Shown here: positions 46,749-56,034 of the stretch, piece after piece
Position numbering within the stretch: the first letter of the stretch is position 1
Layout of the letters: the number at the start of each line of letters is the position of its first letter
DNA from: Deltaproteobacteria bacterium
Lineage (GTDB): Bacteria; UBA10199; JACPAL01; GCA-016699445
Reading direction: 5' to 3'
NCBI GenBank assembly: GCA_016699445.1
Contig: CP064976.1
Span: forward strand, 496,001 to 560,000
DNA length: 64,000 nucleotides
Program-made: the position numbers and the translations under genes
Notes under the pieces: model-generated
Database searches by the model: none
Told to the model about the DNA's origin: nothing
Seen by the model: only the letters and a program-made list of their open reading frames with translations

Positions 46749-47430
46749 TGAAAAATATATCCGTCCCTGTCTTGAATCTATCTTTAAACAAACGTTGCAA
46801 CCTAGAAGTGTCACCCTTTTTTTACATACTCCCTGTCAGGATCAAACTCGTGCTATTGCAGAAGAGTTTCCTGTTACAATTCGTGAAGTCAATGTTCCAC
46901 TAAGCGACGTGCGAAATATTGCTATTCATGAACTAACTTCAGAATGGATAGGATGTTGTGATGTAGATGTTGTCTTAGAACCTCAGTGGCTAGAAAAACT
47001 TTGGGAGAAACATCAGGGTAATTACACAATCATCGCTGGCAACACTCAAGAAAGAATTAAAACTTTTGCCGATACTTGTCGCAGCATACTATCTCCACAC
47101 AATTGGGGACAATTTGATGTCGACAATCCTTATAACTTTGCCCCAGATATGATTGTTAAAAGAAAGAGATTAATTGAAATTGGTGGGTATAAAAGCGGCC
47201 TGTTTAATTATGAAGACTCTGAAATTTGCCAAAGACTTAAGCAAGCAGGCGATTTATTTTATTACGTAGCAGGAGCTCATGCGATCCATATTAGAGAAGA
47301 TGACTTTATTTCATGGCTTAATCAAAGATGGAACTATTCATTTCCAAGACAAAAAGAACTATTTGAATCTCTCGATAAATTCAAAAGAAAAATAATTAAT
47401 AATATAGTTTTTATTATTATTTTTTTATAA
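46699..47430 (+). CDS. GT2-family glycosyltransferase (probably continues past an in-frame TAA)
   Basis: A GT-A-type glycosyltransferase: IDLDFYIPAKDSEKYIRPCL, LSDVRNIAIHELTSEW, IGCCDVDVVLEPQWLEKLWE (DVDV in the DxD position) and IGGYKSGLFNYEDSEICQRL (the acceptor-side ED motif). The ATG at 46699 lies 50 bases inside the preceding gene. The frame stops at TAA 47428-47430 after a poor hydrophobic tail (NNIVFIIIFL). The next open frame, 47482-47973, is in the same phase and the 51 bases between are also open apart from that TAA, so the two are probably one gene of about 424 residues. Compensating slips in the T7 and A4 runs beside the stop would give the same result. Confidence 0.75.
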   Translation: MSPKTIDLDFYIPAKDSEKYIRPCLESIFKQTLQPRSVTLFLHTPCQDQTRAIAEEFPVTIREVNVPLSDVRNIAIHELTSEWIGCCDVDVVLEPQWLEKLWEKHQGNYTIIAGNTQERIKTFADTCRSILSPHNWGQFDVDNPYNFAPDMIVKRKRLIEIGGYKSGLFNYEDSEICQRLKQAGDLFYYVAGAHAIHIREDDFISWLNQRWNYSFPRQKELFESLDKFKRKIINNIVFIIIFL

Positions 47431-47481
47431 AAGTTAATTTCCAAAAAAACAGAAGTTAGATATTTATTAGATGTTCTCCAT

Positions 47482-47973
47482 ATGCCTATTCATCACTTCA
47501 AACGGGACCTCGCTTATTTAGAAAAGAACAACCCTTCCATCTTAAAAAGTTCAGGAAATGAGCCTTACAATTACTTCCTCAAGTCTTATGCAAAGTTTTA
47601 TCAGAAATCACATGAAGCAATCTTCTCTGAAAAAGAAATTTTTCAAACTGAAAATCCTTACGCTGTAGGAGATGCTTTATGGATAGAAAAAATATCCACA
47701 CTCATAGAAACAAGTAAAAAATTATTTGGAATTACCCTCGAACCTTTCTCAGGAATAGACATGTCTACTTATCCTGTAAAAGAGAAACTACCGCCGGCAG
47801 GCTTTCTTTATTTTAGACAAAAGATTTTTCCTTCTTCAGAATCGTTTTATACCTGTAAAGATTTAACAGAATATATTTCATCTCAAAAGAAACGTATTAT
47901 TTGGACGGAGACTTTCCAGGGGAGCACCATCTGTTCTTTTTCAGAGCTAAATTATGAAAGAAATATTTCATGA
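47482..47973 (+). CDS. Likely C-terminal part of the preceding GT2 protein
   Basis: A 163-residue frame with no recognisable catalytic motif (MPIHHFKRDLAYLEKNNPSI, then IWTETFQGSTICSFSELNYE). It is in the same phase as the GT2 gene, and the sequence between (KLISKKTEVRYLLDVLH) reads on without another stop. I infer that it is the C-terminal region of the GT2 protein, separated by a real or erroneous TAA. If it is a separate gene, it lacks a clear ribosome binding site. Its stop overlaps P4 as ATGA. Confidence 0.5.
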   Translation: MPIHHFKRDLAYLEKNNPSILKSSGNEPYNYFLKSYAKFYQKSHEAIFSEKEIFQTENPYAVGDALWIEKISTLIETSKKLFGITLEPFSGIDMSTYPVKEKLPPAGFLYFRQKIFPSSESFYTCKDLTEYISSQKKRIIWTETFQGSTICSFSELNYERNIS

Positions 47974-49708
47974 GTGAAACAGCTCTTATTGAAATAGCAT
48001 TTATTAATTCTAAAAAGGTTCAATGTACTTTAATCTATAATTTTGATGTTCTTAATTCTGATTTTTATATTTCTGATTCAGAAGATATTGATTTAAGAGC
48101 ATTCTTTTTATGGATTTGCGCTACTGTAAAAAGAGTTTTGTTCTGCCATCGATTACCAATACTATTATCAAGATTAATAATTCTGAAATCTATCCCGAAG
48201 GATTAAAAAGTTCTATGGAGAGATTAAAAAGAATTATTACTACCACACAAACTGAATGTAAAAAGTATGAACATCTAAAGTCTATTGAAGGTCACGATGG
48301 AAAGTTATTTTTAAACATCGGATTCGATCCATATCTGTATCAAATATATCTAAAGGCTTATGAAGAAAACCCGAAAAGATCTTTTCATGACACGTGTCCT
48401 GGTTTAAGCAATGCATCTGACAGCAACAAAACCAGCAGTCTCACTATCGACAATTTCGTTCAAAATATTTTCGAAAAGAAAATTAAATCCATTTATAGTC
48501 ATAATGCCTACTATTTATCCTATTTTTTAGATTCTCATGACACCTACTTATTCAGCATCATTGATATATTAGGAATTGAGTATGTTATTGTAGATTTTGA
48601 CACCTATAATCAAGCTCATGGTCACTACTATCATAAGAAATTTATAAACAATGAAGATCACAGACGTTACTGCATATTTCCACATGTTGAAGAATATTGG
48701 GATTATTCTCTAAAGATGGAAAATATTAAATATTTTAATTTTCCATTTTTTATCAAACATGCGCCCAAACAAGAAATTAATAACTATTCTATTGTGATCA
48801 GTTCGTGGTCTCGTACCTCCCAATTAGTCCATTCTTTAAAACCTGTTTTATTCTTTTTAGATTTTGTAGACTCGAGCAGACCCTTTTACGACTATCAGAT
48901 ACTTTTTCATACCCTTTCCTACTTGCTACTTTATCAAACAGAACTCTCTATTTACGAAAAGATGTTTTACTTTAGATTATTTTCAAACATTTACTTTCAG
49001 ACCTATTCTCTCTTCAAATTTGAGATCATTGAAAATTTAAAAACTGAAAAGAAAGTCTACCTTTTTGGAGACGAAATGTGGCGTCATTTTTTCCCTGAAT
49101 ACTACCAACGTCCTTTAAGTTTAGAGGAATCGAAGGATCTGACCAAAATACAATTATCCGAACCATTTCTCTATCTCTTAATGAATAGTAACTATAGTTA
49201 TTACGAAAACAATCCCATGATGATTAGAATATTTAATGGGGGGTTTCCTTATTTGAATATAAGCTCTGTAGTACGAGACTCTAATATAGATGCACTTTCA
49301 GAGTTAGAATATTCATCAAGTAGTGAGCTAAATCTTAAAATCAATAATATTAAAGAATATATTCAGCAAGAAAAATACCAAAAAGCCTGGGAACATTTTT
49401 CAAAAAGTAACAATCAATGTGTTAAAAGTTTTTTCGAAGATATATTACATGGCACCAAGTCGACAACGAATACTCATTTTGAAAATATCCTACAAGAATA
49501 TCACCAACTATTTCTCGATCAAATGATTCAATATCTAAAAGCTAATGAACATCGGGTTCAGGAATGTATGAAAAAGATCATTAATAAAGATTATGAGACT
49601 TACGATATAAGTCGTTCTAAATATAACAGCAGACCCTATATGAGAAAACTCATCGTCCTTTATAATGAGTACCAAAGATCATTGAGAAGTAGCGAAATTG
49701 CAAAATAA
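47970..49708 (+). CDS. P4: paralogue-family protein (frameshift near N-terminus)
   Basis: A member of about 579 residues of the P family. The N-terminal domain is in frame 1 (SDSEDIDLRAFFLWICATVK) and the rest in frame 2. They meet at the T run 48136-48139, where one more T gives KRVFVLPSITNTIIKINN, matching P5 (KSVFYLPTETTTHITINN). Then: GKLFLNIGFDPYLYQIYLKA, YSHNAYYLSYFL, EYVIVDFDTYNQAHGHYYHK, HRRYCIFPHVEEYWDYSLKM, VYLFGDEMWRHFFPEYYQRP, YLLMNSNYSYYENNPMMIRI and GGFPYLNISSVV. It is clearly closest to P5. The start ATG overlaps the previous stop. Function unknown; GT-B-like by inference. Confidence 0.6.
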
Positions 49709-49712
49709 ACTT

Positions 49713-51458
49713 ATGAAATATGCTAACATAAATATTAGTTTTCTAAATCCAAAAACTATTCAGTGTGATTTGATATATGAAGGAGACACTATTAATTCAG
49801 ATATTTTTGTTTCTGACTCAGAAGATATCAGCTTAAGAGCTTTTTTTTTATGGCTATGCGCTACTGCAAAAAGTGTTTTCTATCTACCTACAGAGACGAC
49901 TACCCACATTACTATCAACAATTCAGAAAACTATCCTGAAACTCTAAAGCCTTGGATAGAAAAACTTCATAAAACTATCATAAATACTCAAAATGAAGTT
50001 AGAAAATATGAAAATATGAAGGAGCAATGTTTAAATTATGACGGCAAACTATTTCTCAATATGGGAACTGATCCTTCTCTATACAATCTCTATTCTTATG
50101 CTCACGCTGAAGACCCCTCAAATGCTTATCATGATACATGCAATGGAATCAGTAATAACCCAAGCACTATTAAATCACCAGAGATCTCAATAGATCCATT
50201 AATTCAAAAGATCTTAAAAAATAAAATAGGGAAAATCTTCAGTCATAATCAGTATTATATTTTTTACTTCTTAAAATTCTACGACCTTTATCTTTTCAGC
50301 ATATTTGAACTGCTAAAAGTAGAGTTTATTATAATTAACTTTGATTCTTATAATCAGACAGATGGACATTATTTTCATAAGAAACTTGTAAATAATGAAT
50401 CTCATAGACGATATTGCACGGTACCTCATATTGAGAAATACTGGGATAACATTTTAAATATGGAAAACATTCGATACTTTAGCTTTCCATACTTTATCCA
50501 TAAAAAGATTCCTCAGAATTTAGATAATTACTCTATCGTGATTACTTCATGGTCACGTATAGATCCGATTTTACAGTCATTAAAGATGATTTTATTCTTT
50601 TTAAACTTTGTTGAAAAAAAAGAAGTTTTTTTTGATTATCAAATGCTTTTTCACACACTTTCTTATCTTTTACTTCACCAAACAACACTCTCTATTTACG
50701 AAAAAATGGTTTTTTTTAAAATCTTTTCGACAATTTATTATCAAACTTATTCATTTTTAAAATTAGAAATTATCGAGAGCATTAAAACTGAAAAAAAGAT
50801 TTATCTTTTTGGAGATGAGGGTTGGAATCATTTTTTCCCTAACTATTACCAGAGAGCATTAACAAGTGATGAGTCTAGAGATTTAACAACTATCCAGTTA
50901 GACGAACCATTTCTTTTTCTCTTAATGAATAGTAATTTTAGCTACTACGAAAACAATCCCATGATGATAAGAATTCTCAATGGGGGATTCCCTTACCTTA
51001 ATATAAGTTCTGTAATACGCGACTCTAGCATTATGGGCCTTGCCGAACTGGAGTATACCTCAACAAAAGAATTAAACTTAAAAATAAATAATATAAAAGA
51101 ATATATTCAAAAAGAAGACTACCAAACAGCATTAAATAATTTTTCTAAAAGCAATAATCTCTGTGTTAAAGAATTTATGAATGATGCCTTACATGGCTCA
51201 ATGCAAACAAAGAATATTTTTTTTGAATCTATAATACAACAGTACAACGACATCTTTCTCGAACAAATTATTAGTTATCTAAATAATAATGGGGGTCGTG
51301 TTCAGGAATGCTTCACAAAACTTCTAAACCGAGAATATCTGGCGTATGACATTATGAGCTCTGATTATTGTAATCGGCAATTTATGAAAAAAATCATCCC
51401 CCTATATCATAATTTAGAAAATAAATTTAACGAAGTGGATTTTGACAAACTTTCCTAA
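49713..51458 (+). CDS. P5: paralogue-family protein
   Basis: An unbroken member (581 residues from the ATG 49713; a TTG at 49698 would add five). Blocks in order: SDSEDISLRAFFLWLCATAK, GKLFLNMGTDPSLYNLYSYA, FSHNQYYIFYFLKFYDLYLF, EFIIINFDSYNQTDGHYFHK, HRRYCTVPHIEKYWDNILNM, IYLFGDEGWNHFFPNYYQRA, FLLMNSNFSYYENNPMMIRI with GGFPYLNISSVI, and GRVQECFTKLLNREYLAYDI. The whole length aligns with P4 and P6. No signal peptide or membrane segment; Cys in the LCATAK helix is shared. The start lies four bases after P4. The family looks like a tandem-duplicated enzyme set; possible GT-B fold (inference). Confidence 0.65.
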   Translation: MKYANINISFLNPKTIQCDLIYEGDTINSDIFVSDSEDISLRAFFLWLCATAKSVFYLPTETTTHITINNSENYPETLKPWIEKLHKTIINTQNEVRKYENMKEQCLNYDGKLFLNMGTDPSLYNLYSYAHAEDPSNAYHDTCNGISNNPSTIKSPEISIDPLIQKILKNKIGKIFSHNQYYIFYFLKFYDLYLFSIFELLKVEFIIINFDSYNQTDGHYFHKKLVNNESHRRYCTVPHIEKYWDNILNMENIRYFSFPYFIHKKIPQNLDNYSIVITSWSRIDPILQSLKMILFFLNFVEKKEVFFDYQMLFHTLSYLLLHQTTLSIYEKMVFFKIFSTIYYQTYSFLKLEIIESIKTEKKIYLFGDEGWNHFFPNYYQRALTSDESRDLTTIQLDEPFLFLLMNSNFSYYENNPMMIRILNGGFPYLNISSVIRDSSIMGLAELEYTSTKELNLKINNIKEYIQKEDYQTALNNFSKSNNLCVKEFMNDALHGSMQTKNIFFESIIQQYNDIFLEQIISYLNNNGGRVQECFTKLLNREYLAYDIMSSDYCNRQFMKKIIPLYHNLENKFNEVDFDKLS

Positions 51459-51461
51459 AAT

Positions 51462-53222
51462 ATGAATAAAATCGCAGTAATTAATATATCTTTTTTAACT
51501 CCAAAAACTATTAGCTGCGTTGTTACCTATCAAGATAGCATATTAAATTCCGATACTTATACATCTGACTCAGAAGATATTAGCTTAAGAGCTTTTTTTT
51601 TATGGCTATGCGCAACTATAAATGGAGTTTTTTACCTTCCAGCATCAACAGAAATAACTTTTAGATTTAATGAATCACCAGATTGTCCTCAAATATTGGA
51701 TTCTACTATTAATAAACTTAATAGAGTGATTGCTAATACACAGTTTCAATTAAAAAAGATTCACAAACAAAAAAATATTGCAATTACACATAATGGAAAA
51801 CTTTTTTTGAATCTTGGAATGACCCCTTACTTGTATCAGCTCTACTTAAAAGCTTATGAGGAATGCCCAGCAGGGTCTTTTCATGATCCTTGCCATGTCA
51901 TTAATAAGGATCCAGAAGGAGAATCTCTACCTACACCTAGTGTCGAAGATTTCGTAGAAAATATTTTAAAAAATAAACTAAGAACTATTTATAGTCATAA
52001 CGTTTCTTATCTTTCTTATTTTATGGAAGTTCATGAGGTTTACCTCTTCTGCATTGCTGATTACATAGGTGTAGAATTTATCATAGTAGATTTTGACACC
52101 TATAATCAGATGGATGGACAATATTATCACAAGCTATTTATGAATAATGAGAATCACAGGCGTTACTGTGTCATGCCTCATGAAGAAAAATATTGGGATC
52201 AAACCTTAAAGATTAGCAATGCTAGATATTTTACATTCCCCTATAAAATATCAGAACAAAAAGAAATAATCAGAAATGATTATGACATCGTCATCAGTAC
52301 CTGGAGCCGTCTTGATAAAATATTTTGCATCTTCAAATCTGTTCTCACTTTTCTGGATTTCGTCGATCCTGAAAAACCGTTTTATGATTTTCAAATGCTT
52401 TATCGATCTCTTTCACACTTACTTCTAAATCAAACAAGCTACTCAACTTATGAAAAAATGCTCTATAACAAAATATTTTCTATGATATTTTATCAGAGCT
52501 ATTCATTTCTCAAATTTGAAATCATCGAAGCTCTCAAAGACATAAGAAATAATAAAAGAATCTTTCTTTTTGGAGATAATATTTGGGAGAAATTTTACCC
52601 TAAACTTTACAGACGGCCACTAAATCTAGATGAAATCAAAGACTTCAGAAATATCAATATAGGGAGGCCTTTTATCTATTTGCTGATGAATCCCAACTAC
52701 AACTACCTTGAAACTAATCCAATGATGACAAGAGTACTGAATGCTGGATTTCCCTATTTGAATATTAGTTCGGTATTAAGGCTGAACGAACATGAAGGAC
52801 TCAACGTTTTAGAATATGATTCTAAAAATATGTTACTAGAAAAAATAGATAACATTGAAACGCTTATTCAGGATGATCAATATCAACGTGCATTAAAAAA
52901 TCTCATTCATGATAATAATAAAATTGTTGATGATTTTTTTGATGATGCGCTGCACGGCCAAGCAATAGAAAAAACACCATTTTTTTTTGAAGAATTAACA
53001 CAAAGACATGAAGAGCTATTTTTAGAAAAACTCATACAATACTTAAAAGTTAATGGGCCAAAAGTTCAAGAATGTATGACAAAACTTATCTCAAGAGATT
53101 TTTCTAATTATGACCTTTATCAATCTCGTTATGCTGAGAGACCATTTATGAAAAAGATGATAGAATTCTATATGCAGGAAAAAAGTAATATTCCTGATAT
53201 AAATTTTGAAAAGCTATTATAA
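51462..53222 (+). CDS. P6: paralogue-family protein
   Basis: An unbroken 586-residue member. Approximate positions: GKLFLNLGMTPYLYQLYLKA at 111-130, YSHNVSYLSYFM at 176-187, FIIVDFDTYNQMDGQYYHK at 207-225, HRRYCVMPHEEKYWDQTL at 233-250, IFLFGDNIWEKFYPKLYRRP at 367-386, YLLMNPNYNYLETNPMMTRV at 405-424 with AGFPYLNISSVL, and VQECMTKLISRDFSNYDLYQ near 534. The PHEEKYWD and VDFDTYNQ blocks are the best conserved. Start is three bases after the P5 stop. Its relation to P4/P5 is close but weaker than that between those two. Confidence 0.65.
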   Translation: MNKIAVINISFLTPKTISCVVTYQDSILNSDTYTSDSEDISLRAFFLWLCATINGVFYLPASTEITFRFNESPDCPQILDSTINKLNRVIANTQFQLKKIHKQKNIAITHNGKLFLNLGMTPYLYQLYLKAYEECPAGSFHDPCHVINKDPEGESLPTPSVEDFVENILKNKLRTIYSHNVSYLSYFMEVHEVYLFCIADYIGVEFIIVDFDTYNQMDGQYYHKLFMNNENHRRYCVMPHEEKYWDQTLKISNARYFTFPYKISEQKEIIRNDYDIVISTWSRLDKIFCIFKSVLTFLDFVDPEKPFYDFQMLYRSLSHLLLNQTSYSTYEKMLYNKIFSMIFYQSYSFLKFEIIEALKDIRNNKRIFLFGDNIWEKFYPKLYRRPLNLDEIKDFRNINIGRPFIYLLMNPNYNYLETNPMMTRVLNAGFPYLNISSVLRLNEHEGLNVLEYDSKNMLLEKIDNIETLIQDDQYQRALKNLIHDNNKIVDDFFDDALHGQAIEKTPFFFEELTQRHEELFLEKLIQYLKVNGPKVQECMTKLISRDFSNYDLYQSRYAERPFMKKMIEFYMQEKSNIPDINFEKLL

Positions 53223-53226
53223 CTTT

Positions 53227-54935
53227 ATGAAAATCCTGATTAAGACGACTATCCTGAGCAATAAAAATCTTCAGTGTGTTGTTTATTATGACAATCAGGA
53301 AATTGCTTCTGATACTATTGAAACAATAGCTCTAGCGTCTTCTTTATCTTATATTTTCCCTTGGTTTTTAAATCTCTGCAGACCCATCTTTGATCTACCT
53401 CTGGCTTTGTTTATTGATGTTAAAATCATTGGAGACAAAACTATTTCGGACCAACTACTTCCTGCTCTTCAAGCAGCCCTCAATGTTATTCAAGGCACTC
53501 GAAAAGCTTTATTACAAACTTCAAAGTTCGAAATATTGTCTCAGGGATTTCAGGCTAATCTTTTTCTTAATCTGGGCGAGACTCTTTTTGTTAAACGCAT
53601 CTACGAAACAATCCATGAGCGCGATCCTGAAAATAATTTTTATGATCCATGCCACTTTCTCAACGATCTTTCGGATAAATCATCCTCATGTATTAATTTA
53701 GATGGTCTATTAGAGACAATTTTTGAAAAGAGAATAGCTCATGTCTACATCCACAATTTTTCTCTATTGAATCATTATTTAGCCTCACATCAGATCCACC
53801 TACCAACAATCTTTGAAAAGTTAGGTATTGAGCTCATCATTCTTGATTTTGACACTTATGACCAAAGAGAAGGCGAGATATTTCTTAAAAGCATGCTTCA
53901 CTCAAACTCTTCTCGTCATTATTGTGTCATGCCTCATATCGAATCTTATTGGGATAAAAAGATGGGATTAAAAAATATTCATTATTTTACATTCCCCTAC
54001 AAAATAGAAAACAAACCTTTTGATACATTACAAGAAGACTATTCTTTCATGATTACCACGTGGGCTAGACTGAAACATCTATTCCATTTTTTTCAGCCTC
54101 TCTTACTGTTTATGAGCTATGTTGATTTTTCAAATCCATTTCTAGATTATCAAATTTTGACACATGGATTGACCTATCTGATTAAAAAAAACACTCTCTT
54201 ACCATTAGCCCTTAAAATGCGTTATTTCACTCTAGTCTCAAATTTATATTATCAGGCCAATTCACTCCTTAAGTTTGAAACACTTCAAAAAATAAATACT
54301 AAAAGACCTGTCTATCTGTATGGCGAAGATGACTGGAATATTTTTTCCCAGAATATTACCAAGGACAAGCACAGCAAAATGATTTGAATAAAATGTTATC
54401 AGAGAAATCCTTTGTGCAAATTCTCATGAATCCTAATTATAGTTATTTAGAGAATAACCCAATGTTCATACGCATGTTGAATGCAGGAAATCCTTATCTC
54501 GGCTTTAGTTCAGTCTTAAGAACTCCATCATTGGAGGGAATGTCCGCTCTTGAGTTTTCAAGTCCTCACCAACTCAATCAAAAATTAGAAGAAATGCCCC
54601 AACTGATTTTAAATAAAGAACTTCTCGCATCCAAAGAAAGTCTTGCAGGTATTGTGAATCACTCAGTCGACGATTTTTATAATCACCTTCTAGCACGTCA
54701 GGATGATTCCATAAATAATGACTTCCATAAATCCATCCAACCCTATGAGTCGCTTTTGGACCAGCATTTTGCGACTTTGTTTGAATCTCAGAAAGACCGT
54801 CTTCAGGAATGCCTCACCCGCCTCCTTCGAGAAGATTTTCAACACATAACACCTGAAACATTTTCCACATTAATCGAACGGCCCTACTTTCAAAAAATGA
54901 TCCCCTTATACCATCAGTTCAAAGAAAATCCTTAG
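53227..54935 (+). CDS. P7: paralogue-family protein (frameshifted)
   Basis: A family member of about 570 residues starting at ATG 53227 (MKILIKTTILSNKNLQ); a start at 53206 lies inside P6. Blocks: SSLSYIFPWFLNLCRPIFDL, NLFLNLGETLFVKRIYETIH, FYDPCHFLND, LIILDFDTYDQREGEIFLKS, SRHYCVMPHIESYWDKKMGL, and VYLYGEDDWNIFF. At the T run 54341-54346 the frame fails; one more T gives FFPEYYQGQAQQNDLNKML and continues with ILMNPNYSYLENNPMFIRML and GNPYLGFSSVL. It is nearest to P3. It ends the P array; a sigma-54-type site follows. Confidence 0.6.
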
Positions 54936-54999
54936 GAAAATATTGCCTACATAAATAAATATATAAACAATATCAAACACTTATAAGACCAAAGTTATT

Positions 55000-55013
55000 G
55001 GTACCCCTCTTGC
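55000..55013 (+). promoter_or_regulatory. Sigma-54-type promoter of the sugar-nucleotide operon
   Basis: GGTACCCCTCTTGC has GG and GC ten bases apart, in the context TTGGTAC...TTGCACA. It is 16 bases before the ATG at 55030, so the leader would be about five bases. No terminator is visible upstream, so readthrough from P7 is also possible. Confidence 0.62.
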
Positions 55014-55029
55014 ACATCCCAAGAACTAT

Positions 55030-56034
55030 ATGAAAGCACTCGTGACAGGTGGCGCAGGGTTTATTGGGTCTCATTTGGTCGACCTACTACTTTCTTGCGG
55101 CCATGAAGTCACAGTGATCGATAACCTTAGTACCGGAAGAGAGGAAAACCTATATGATGTCAAAGACAGAATCCGCTTCGTTAAGTCAGACCTCAGTCAA
55201 GAAGGGGAATGGCAGGACCTTTTCCAAGGATGCGATTATGTTTTTCACCTCGCAGCCCTTGCAGACATTGTCCCCTCTATCCAAAAGCCACTTGATTACT
55301 TTCAAGCCAATGTTCAGGGCACTATCCACGTTTTGGAAGCGGCACGGAGACATCGAGTTAAGAGGTTAGTCTACGCAGCATCTTCTTCTTGTTATGGTAT
55401 TCCTGAAAAATTCCCAACTCCAGAAAATAGCCCGATCCAACCTCAATACCCCTACGCGTTAACCAAGCGTATGGGTGAAGAAATGGTGATGCATTGGGCT
55501 CAAGTATATAAACTACCCGCAATCTCACTGCGATTTTTCAATGTGTATGGGCCTCGCTCTCGCACGTCTGGAACATACGGTGCCGTCTTTGGTGTCTTTC
55601 TCGCTCAAAAGCTTGCAAACAAACCTTTTACCATTGTTGGAGATGGTACTCAGACACGTGACTTTACTTTTGTCACCGATGTCGCACGAGCTATTTTAGC
55701 AGCAGCTGAAAGCTCTGTTTCTGGAGAAATCTTTAACGTCGGAAGCGGAAAAACAATTTCGGTCAATCGCATTGTTGAACTTTTAGGTGGTGAAAAGACC
55801 TACATTCCCAAACGACCTGGAGAGCCCGATTGTACTTTTGCCGATATTTCAAAAATCACCTCACAACTAAATTGGAAGCCTCAAATCTCAATCGAAGAAG
55901 GTGTTTCGATCATATTAAAACATATTGATTATTGGCGTGTGGCACCTGTGTGGACACCCGAAAGTATTTCGGAACAAACCAAAGACTGGTTTCGTTATCT
56001 GGATAAATCTCAAGCTTCAGCAGGTGTCGCATGA
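55030..56034 (+). CDS. NAD-dependent nucleotide-sugar epimerase/dehydratase
   Basis: This 334-residue short-chain dehydrogenase-type enzyme has the NAD-binding motif GGAGFIGSHLVDLLLSCGHE, the catalytic Ser/Tyr-Lys set (AASSSCYG and YPYALTKRMGEEM) and the substrate part RFFNVYGPRSRTSGTYGAV. It resembles UDP-glucose/UDP-N-acetylglucosamine 4-epimerases. It is the first gene of the sugar-nucleotide operon. The stop overlaps the next gene as ATGA. Exact substrate is not determinable. Confidence 0.88.
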   Translation: MKALVTGGAGFIGSHLVDLLLSCGHEVTVIDNLSTGREENLYDVKDRIRFVKSDLSQEGEWQDLFQGCDYVFHLAALADIVPSIQKPLDYFQANVQGTIHVLEAARRHRVKRLVYAASSSCYGIPEKFPTPENSPIQPQYPYALTKRMGEEMVMHWAQVYKLPAISLRFFNVYGPRSRTSGTYGAVFGVFLAQKLANKPFTIVGDGTQTRDFTFVTDVARAILAAAESSVSGEIFNVGSGKTISVNRIVELLGGEKTYIPKRPGEPDCTFADISKITSQLNWKPQISIEEGVSIILKHIDYWRVAPVWTPESISEQTKDWFRYLDKSQASAGVA

